DNA from: Acidobacteriota bacterium
GTDB taxonomy: Bacteria; Acidobacteriota; Terriglobia; Bryobacterales; Bryobacteraceae
Direction: 5' to 3'
Length of the DNA: 64,000 nucleotides
Assembly (NCBI GenBank): GCA_016185425.1
Contig: JACPNQ010000009.1
Coordinates: 1 to 64,000 of the forward strand
The translations under genes and the position numbers were made by a program. Position 1 is the stretch's first letter, and each line of letters starts with the position of its first letter. Under the pieces are notes generated by a model. It was not told the DNA's origin and ran no database searches. It worked only from the letters and a program-made list of their open reading frames with translations. Shown one piece after another: positions 59,901-64,000 of this stretch.

Positions 59901-60252
59901 GCGCCGCTTCGGAAACCTCGATCGTTTGCCGGACATCGCCGACGGCGAGCCGTAAATCGATCGTAATCGCGTCGGCCGCGGTCAACTCAATCGCCGTCCG
60001 CACGAGCTTCTGGAATCCCGGGTGTTCAACCGTAATTTTGTACTGGCCGGGCGGAAGAGCATAGGCAACGTACTGGCCGCCGGCATTGGATACGGCTTCG
60101 CGATTGACTCCGGCGGCTTCGTTCCGCAGCAATACTTTGGCGTTGGCGACGACAGCGCCGCCTTGATCGGTAACCTGGCCGGCAATGGTTCCGTTAGTGC
60201 CTTGCGCGGAGAGAATCGGAGAAATGGCGAGAGCGAACAGGAAGCGATACAT
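56980..60252 (-). CDS. TonB-dependent receptor, Oar-like, with carboxypeptidase-regulatory plug
   Basis: 1090 residues from the ATG at 60252. A signal peptide ('MYRFLFALAISPILSAQ') is followed by a carboxypeptidase-regulatory-like domain ('GTIAGQVTDQGGAVVANAKV'), the plug ('NVSVNGSSPQNN'-type segment, 'FIDGMVNRNLW'), and a large beta-barrel ending in Tyr-Phe ('LGLKLYF'), as outer-membrane barrels do. Oar-like receptors move large substrates or serve adhesion; the ligand is unknown. The open frame to 60357 lacks a signal-like start and was discarded. No ribosome-binding site is evident. Confidence 0.92.
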   Translation of the reverse strand: MYRFLFALAISPILSAQGTNGTIAGQVTDQGGAVVANAKVLLRNEAAGVNREAVSNAGGQYVAYALPPGQYKITVEHPGFQKLVRTAIELTAADAITIDLRLAVGDVRQTIEVSEAAPLLQSQTAMVSSLVTNEQMIEMPLKSRTFTSLVLLGPGAYAGSAGNLTTSPYAMRGDVNISVNGSSPQNNSYFIDGMVNRNLWLSTLIMVPTVDSIQEMRVLTSNYSAEYGIAAGAVTIVQTRSGTNRFRASAYEFLRNSALDANTFFNNRLGVAKPAFRRNEFGGTAGGPIRKDRTFFFADYQGIRVAQPRSSISTIATLAQRDMAATGNFAALGTQIFDPYTLSGGLRTPFAANLIPRTRLDPAAVKVISLLPDPTSSAANRNFAYNPTQTQSTGQFDVKLDQNIGSADRLFFKYSWDNTSLVIPGFIPVRPGATVDKNPFLAADGTYTATDTPLRNQSATFNYVKVFTPFLINETRLGVVRWNQNIEPLGNPFSTASAIGIPGVNVNDKSGGLPSLSVTGFSGLGDNSTYPEVSRTTSFQYENVMTWTRGNHTLKAGGVYVRHRFNGFSAFPTRGDFSFNGQFTRQIGSTTSATALSDFALGATSAINRNILVGTFGMRFWNMGAFVDDTWRVNSRLTFNAGLRYDIQAPPYEVYNRWSNFNLDTAQLEIAKGSGVQRRLRNLDLNNLAPRMGITYMLTKDRRTVLRTGFGMSYVEAGQGGGQLYKNLPFFFSQVIATDQNAAPPRRLSDGIPPAVALDPSDSVQLSSGSPNVWDYNLQSTKVMQWSFGVQREILPQMLLDVSYVGTRTIGLVSNVNINQSVPGAGAQNPRRPFFTVNPNIVNLTYRTNYGAAKYHSLQARIEKRYSKGFTASLAYTYSKYMANGTNINGGGNGAPQDSRCTRCEWGPMPEDKNHIAVVNHNWEIPFGKGRRFLTSGPLSHVAGNWNITGIWTMATGEKFTATSAAGVSNSAGGGGDRPNRIRNGNLPLSERTIDRWFDLTAFVSPGQFTYGNSGRGILMGPGSINTDFGVQREFPFGEARRVQFRWEMFNAFNRANFNSPNSSIGNALAGVISNTAPARVMQLGLKLYF

Positions 60253-60341
60253 GGTGTTGTTGTGGGGAATGCTATCAGAGTTCCGGGGCGTGCGGCGGCG
60301 GTTATGCAAGTCATTCATTCCTATAGAGATGAGCAGCAAAC

Positions 60342-60410
60342 GAACGGCGCCGTTCAACCCGGAATATCGCCGTTCGACCGCGAATATCCCCGTTCGATGG
60401 CCAGTACTTG
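60342..60410. repeat. Palindrome and three tandem 20-bp repeats upstream of the radical SAM gene
   Basis: A perfect 14-bp palindrome GAACGGCGCCGTTC (60342-60355) leads into three 20-bp units starting at 60351, 60371 and 60391. Each begins CGTTC; units 1 and 2 agree at about 16 of 20 positions and unit 3 at about 12. The array ends at the -35 element of a candidate promoter and lies between the divergent TonB receptor and radical SAM genes. It looks like a multi-site operator. Confidence 0.6.
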
Positions 60411-60436
60411 GGTGCTAGGGGGACCAAATGTACACT
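60408..60436 (+). promoter_or_regulatory. Candidate sigma70-type promoter for the radical SAM gene
   Basis: TTGGGT (60408-60413) and TACACT (60431-60436) are separated by 17 nt. Both match the consensus only in part (3 and 4 of 6). The array of CGTTC repeats ends at the -35 box. The ATG follows 57 nt later, with AGGGAG 3 nt before it. Confidence 0.4.
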
Positions 60437-60493
60437 AAGGTACCGTAGCTATCCGTCTACGCTCGGACTCCAAACTCTTCATTCAGGGAGAAT

Positions 60494-62599
60494 ATGCACA
60501 AGCCCATTAAGTACGTAGAAAAGGCCGTCACCGTAACGGCGAACCTCGCCTGGCAAGTCTTCGACCGGCTGAATCAAATCAGCCCCAATCCTTCGTTCAC
60601 CCCGAAGTGGTCCGAGAAGCCGCTGCTGAAGAGCTACGAAAAGATGAAGCCGACCCTCGGATGGCCGCGCGAGACCGACTCGCTGTGTCCCAAGTGCATC
60701 CCGGAGTTGCGGAACAAGGTTGTGAACGGCGAAACGCCGGTGGAAGTGCTGCTGAACGAAAAGCGCGGCGAGATCAAGGCGCGCATCATCGAAAAAGACG
60801 GCAAGATCGTCATGGAGAAGGAATGCCCGATCCATGGCAAGTTCGAAGACTTGATGTCGATCGACCCGGCGTTCTCCAAGCACCTCGAAGACGTTTTCCC
60901 GGGCCGCGATATTCGCGCCCACAACGATGAGAAGCTGCACAATCATGGCAGCTCGACGATTACCCACGGCCGCGGTTCGGTGCTCACGATCGACCTGACC
61001 AACCGCTGCAATATGATGTGCGACCCGTGCTTCATGGACGCCAACCAGGTTGGCTTCGTTCATGAGCTGAGCTGGGAAGACATCAAGACGATGCTCGACA
61101 ACGCCATCTCGATCAAGCCGCGCCGCCAGATGTCGGTGCAGTTCTCGGGCGGCGAGCCGACGCTGTCACCGTACTTCCTCGACGCCGTGCGCTACTCGCG
61201 GAAAGTCGGGTACAACTCGGTGCAGGCCGCGACGAACGGCATCGAATTCGCCAAGAGCCCGGAATTCTGTAAGCAGGCCGCCGAAGCGGGCCTCCGCTAC
61301 GCCTACCTGCAGTTCGACGGTATCGGCAACGAAGCCAACAGCCACCGCCGCGTGGGCAATCTGTTCGACGTAAAGCTGAAGGCGATCACGAACCTGCACA
61401 ACGCGGGCGTCGACATCGTCCCGGTCATTACAATCGTCAACGGCATTAACAATGAGCAGGTGGGCGCCGTTGTCCGTTTCGCGCTCGACAATCCGAAGAT
61501 CATCAGCTTCCTCTCGTTCCAACCGGTTTCGTTCACGGGCCGCGATGAAGAAGTGACTCCGGAACGCCGCGCGGCGCAGCGCTACACATTGAGCCACCTG
61601 GCGCACGACGTGAAAAACCAGGTCGGTCTGGGTGTTCCCACGCGCGACTGGTTCCCGATCTCGTTCATGTCCACCTTCTCCGATTGGGCCGATCTGGTCC
61701 ATGGGCCGGAGCATGAGTGGGGCCAGCTCTCCTGCGGCTGCCACCCGAACTGCGGCATCGGCATGGCGCTGATGGTCGATAAGGAAACAAAGGAAGCCCG
61801 TCCGGTGACCGCCTTCCTGAATGCCGACCGTTTGGCCAAGGACATCGCCCGCATCAACGACGCGGCTCGCGGCAAGAAGATGTCGATCCTCGGTGTCTCC
61901 CTTGCGCTGCTGCGGAATTACAAGCCGTTTGAAGCTCCGACCCACTTCCGCCTGGTCGATTTGTTGCAGAAATTCGATAAGTGCTTCGGCGCGACCGGCC
62001 GCAGCTATGGCAAAGTGACCGGCGATCGGACGATGCAAGACATCCAAAAGCGCCGCGCCGACCGTTGGAACTTCCTGTTCATCGCCGGCATGTGGTTCCA
62101 GGATCTCTTCAACTATGACTTCCGGCGCACGGAACAGTGCATCATCCCCTACGCCACGCAGCAGGGTGAAATCAGCTTCTGCGCCTACAACACCGGTGTG
62201 GGTTGGCGGAACATTATCGAAAAGATGCACATGACCGCGACGCTCACCAAGTGGTACGACGAGCACGGGCGGCACGAGATTTTCGCCGGCGGCAAGAGCG
62301 TCAATCTCGACTCGAAGTTGCACAAGCTGCTGCTGAACGAAGAAGACGTGAATCGCGAACGCCAGCACGATCTCGACGGTATGGCCAAGAATGCTCGCGA
62401 AGAGAAGATCAAGGCTCGCGACGAGAAGATGAAGGACCAGGCCAAGAACGCGGAGATGGCGAAGCTGTATCGCCAGCACGTGCTGAAAGAGCCGCAGCCG
62501 GAAGGCGGTTTTGTGCCGCTCGGCGCGGTGGGCGGAATTGCTCCGGCCGCTCCGAAAGCCTCGGAAAAGAACGAGGAAGTAGGCTCGTTCGGCGATTAG
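60494..62599 (+). CDS. Cysteine-rich radical SAM enzyme, tetraether/membrane-spanning lipid synthase-like
   Basis: 701 residues. N-terminal 'SLCPKC' (C65, C68) and 'KECPIHGKF' (C111) form the rubredoxin-like zinc or cluster site seen in the MJ0619/Tes class. The radical SAM motif CNMMCDPC has C172, C176 and C179; 'SGGEPTLSP' (218-226) binds SAM. Further cysteines C414, C416 and C420 ('SCGCHPNC') and C549 and C563 ('ISFCAYNTGVGWRN') suggest auxiliary clusters. A Lys/Glu-rich tail follows residue 605. Relatives join lipid alkyl chains (tetraether synthesis in archaea, membrane-spanning lipids in bacteria) or methylate pterins. Acidobacteria make the membrane-spanning iso-diabolic acid, so this is a plausible candidate. 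Radical SAM is certain; the reaction is inference. Confidence 0.85.
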   Translation: MHKPIKYVEKAVTVTANLAWQVFDRLNQISPNPSFTPKWSEKPLLKSYEKMKPTLGWPRETDSLCPKCIPELRNKVVNGETPVEVLLNEKRGEIKARIIEKDGKIVMEKECPIHGKFEDLMSIDPAFSKHLEDVFPGRDIRAHNDEKLHNHGSSTITHGRGSVLTIDLTNRCNMMCDPCFMDANQVGFVHELSWEDIKTMLDNAISIKPRRQMSVQFSGGEPTLSPYFLDAVRYSRKVGYNSVQAATNGIEFAKSPEFCKQAAEAGLRYAYLQFDGIGNEANSHRRVGNLFDVKLKAITNLHNAGVDIVPVITIVNGINNEQVGAVVRFALDNPKIISFLSFQPVSFTGRDEEVTPERRAAQRYTLSHLAHDVKNQVGLGVPTRDWFPISFMSTFSDWADLVHGPEHEWGQLSCGCHPNCGIGMALMVDKETKEARPVTAFLNADRLAKDIARINDAARGKKMSILGVSLALLRNYKPFEAPTHFRLVDLLQKFDKCFGATGRSYGKVTGDRTMQDIQKRRADRWNFLFIAGMWFQDLFNYDFRRTEQCIIPYATQQGEISFCAYNTGVGWRNIIEKMHMTATLTKWYDEHGRHEIFAGGKSVNLDSKLHKLLLNEEDVNRERQHDLDGMAKNAREEKIKARDEKMKDQAKNAEMAKLYRQHVLKEPQPEGGFVPLGAVGGIAPAAPKASEKNEEVGSFGD

Positions 62600-62620
62600 T
62601 CCGGAGATCGATTAGTAGGC

Positions 62621-62658
62621 TCGGGCCGCTGGTACTACCGGCGGCCCGAAGTTTTTTT
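62621..62658 (+). terminator. Strong rho-independent terminator after the radical SAM gene
   Basis: A 13-bp stem (one T-G wobble) with loop ACT: 62621-62633 pairs with 62637-62649, starting TCGGGCCGC and ending GCGGCCCGA. It is followed by AG and seven T (62652-62658). It lies 22 nt after the stop codon. Confidence 0.92.
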
Positions 62659-62704
62659 GGGCCGCTACAGTTTGCCTATCGGCGTGCCGATGGTTCGGAT
62701 AGGC

Positions 62705-64000
62705 ATGTTTCGCAGGATATTGGCGACTCTTTTGATGTTGGAGGGGGGCATATTCCTTTCGGCGGGGCTAGCGCCGGGAATAGCGGATGTAGTGCGGCAG
62801 GCATTCATCCAGCACCCCGAGCTCCTTTCGGCCGCACGGCTGGAAGAGCTGCTCGCGGCGTTCGCCCTTCTGCAGAGGATCGCGATGGCTTTCGGCTTGC
62901 TTTGCATCTGCGGTGGATGGGGGGCCATGCAAGGCACCCGATGGGGTAAACGAGTGGCTATTGTAGCGTCGGTACTCAATCTTCCGCTCATTCCTCTGTT
63001 CACGCCGATCGGAATCGCCGGACTGATCGTCTTCTCACGCACGGAGACGACCGGGCAGCCGGCCACGGAAAGTGACAAGCAACCAGCGGCAATCGCCGAG
63101 CGGCCGGAGCCGGTTTCGCACGTGCTGGTAATCGTCGCGAGCCTCGCGCTCGTAGTCTACTTCTCGCACCTGATTCGCCAGTTTGCCGTAGCCCAGGGCT
63201 TACCCGCCAACGTATCCGGCCGTCTGGGCCTGCAATGGATTATCGCGGGGCAGTTGGTGTTCACGTTGCTGCATGAACTGGGCCATCTGTTGGCGGCGTG
63301 GGCCACCGGCTTCCAATTTCATCAGATCAATGTCGGCCCGGTGACGCTCACCGAGAGGCCGGGCGGCAGTTGGGCGCTTCGTTTTCAGTTAGACGGTCTA
63401 TTGACGGCGGGCGGGTATCTGCGCGCGGTCCCGCAGTCGGAGCAAGACCTGCGGATGAACTGGATCTTCGTCGTGGTTGCGGGTCCGGCGGCGTCGCTTC
63501 TGCTGGCGATGCTCGGGTTCCTGGCGCTGGTTAGTCTGCCGGGAACGCCCGCCGCTGGATATTGGGATTGGGCGGCGTATGTTGCCTCCATCTGCCTGGC
63601 GGACTGCGTTTCCAACCTGCTGCCGCTCGGGCTGACCGATGGCGCATTGCTCTTCCACACGGTTTTCGAAACGAATCGTGGAAAGGCGGTTCTGGCAGGG
63701 CTGGAGGCGGCGATGTTGAACGACCGGGCAGAGCGACAGGGCGGGTTGATGGACCCGGCCGAACTGCTTGAGACGCGGCGGCAGGCGTTGGAACAATTAG
63801 AGAAGAGTCCGGAGGTTCCGGGACTGGACGTTGCCATACAACGGATCGAGTTCGCCCGTGCGTCGATGAGAAATGGCCGCGCCGAGGAAGCCGCCAATGC
63901 GCTGCAGGAGGCAGGAAGGTCGCTCCAGAGTATGACGGGCGTTCCGGACGTGGTGTGGTTCCGTTACTGGGTGGAGACCTTTGAATCGGCGACCGCGCGA
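62705..64000 (+). CDS. M50-family site-2-protease-like membrane protein (3' end outside window)
   Basis: 432 codons are visible from the ATG at 62705 and the frame is open at the right edge. N-terminal helices ('LATLLMLEGGIFLSAG', 'AMAFGLLCICGGWGAM') precede a core with the zinc motif HELGH in 'FTLLHELGHLLAAWATG' and the second site 'NLLPLGLTDG', together the S2P signature. A soluble helical region starts near residue 330 and continues past the edge. Such proteases cut membrane proteins in signalling. It is separated from the radical SAM gene by the terminator. Confidence 0.8.
   Translation, partial: MFRRILATLLMLEGGIFLSAGLAPGIADVVRQAFIQHPELLSAARLEELLAAFALLQRIAMAFGLLCICGGWGAMQGTRWGKRVAIVASVLNLPLIPLFTPIGIAGLIVFSRTETTGQPATESDKQPAAIAERPEPVSHVLVIVASLALVVYFSHLIRQFAVAQGLPANVSGRLGLQWIIAGQLVFTLLHELGHLLAAWATGFQFHQINVGPVTLTERPGGSWALRFQLDGLLTAGGYLRAVPQSEQDLRMNWIFVVVAGPAASLLLAMLGFLALVSLPGTPAAGYWDWAAYVASICLADCVSNLLPLGLTDGALLFHTVFETNRGKAVLAGLEAAMLNDRAERQGGLMDPAELLETRRQALEQLEKSPEVPGLDVAIQRIEFARASMRNGRAEEAANALQEAGRSLQSMTGVPDVVWFRYWVETFESATAR

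Noticed and set aside
60253-60357. N-terminal extension of the TonB receptor before the signal peptide
   Set aside because: It would bury the signal peptide 35 residues inside the protein and overlaps the regulatory repeat region.
61166-62479. 437-residue open frame on the minus strand opposite the radical SAM gene
   Set aside because: It is antisense to strongly conserved coding sequence, has no family motif, and its composition follows from codon bias on the other strand.

Overview
The window reads as a chromosomal segment of an Acidobacteriota member of the Solibacter/Bryobacter type. Supporting signs are the repeated Solibacter-type TIGR03437 secreted C-terminal domain (left edge, the 1450-residue protein at 16311-20663, and a weaker match in the protease at 49998-52502), an Oar-like TonB-dependent receptor with a carboxypeptidase-regulatory plug (56980-60252), PQQ-type beta-propeller proteins, Tat-exported sulfatase and DUF362 proteins, a PEP-CTERM anchored protein, and high-GC coding. 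No rRNA, tRNA, CRISPR array, IS element or prophage was seen. This is inference from gene content, not a phylogenetic placement.

Left part (1-9780, all minus strand): a tightly packed run in the order potA-potB-potC-potD (polyamine ABC importer), a secreted hypothetical, a Tat-exported DUF362 protein, then cdaA-cdaR-glmM (c-di-AMP synthesis and phosphoglucosamine mutase) and a truncated TIGR03437 protein. A decayed cytidine/guanine-deaminase-type gene lies upstream (9788-10190). Next come a MoxR ATPase (+), a cell-envelope/lipoylation cluster (minus: NfeD-like, SPOR, lipA, lnt), a sulfatase and a giant secreted propeller/Ig-like protein (+), then GT2, a 33-residue membrane peptide and DUF2071 (minus).

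Middle part (22503-41531): a divergent NRAMP-like transporter; an FAD oxidoreductase plus secreted TPR protein; a plus-strand operon of split transketolase, a sensorless histidine kinase, a LuxR-type regulator and an amidohydrolase; a small secreted protein; then a minus-strand series of MFS permease, GGDEF/EAL protein, PQQ propeller with an EF-hand, a VWA protein broken by one frameshift, a fused 2-oxoacid dehydrogenase E1 alpha-beta, and a PEP-CTERM protein preceded by a 38-residue leader ORF.

Right part (41695-64000): a DNA-binding/TPR protein, a zinc alcohol dehydrogenase with a helix-hairpin-helix protein, threonine synthase and EamA exporter, ArsR/AHSA1 pair, an NRAMP transporter fused to a UspA domain, a coupled pair ending in a matrixin-like metalloprotease, a second PQQ propeller with an M14-like carboxypeptidase, lipocalin-like and dienelactone hydrolase genes, an SRPBCC protein, the TonB receptor, and a cysteine-rich radical SAM protein of the tetraether/membrane-spanning lipid synthase type. 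The last one sits behind an unusual palindrome plus 20-bp repeat array and ends in a very strong terminator. A partial M50 site-2 protease runs off the right edge.

The most notable items are the radical SAM enzyme and its repeat-laden promoter, two NRAMP-family proteins with contrasting metal-binding motifs, two small ORFs too short for usual annotation, two disrupted genes (VWA and deaminase), and the fact that seven of eight convergent gene pairs have overlapping or nearly abutting stop codons.
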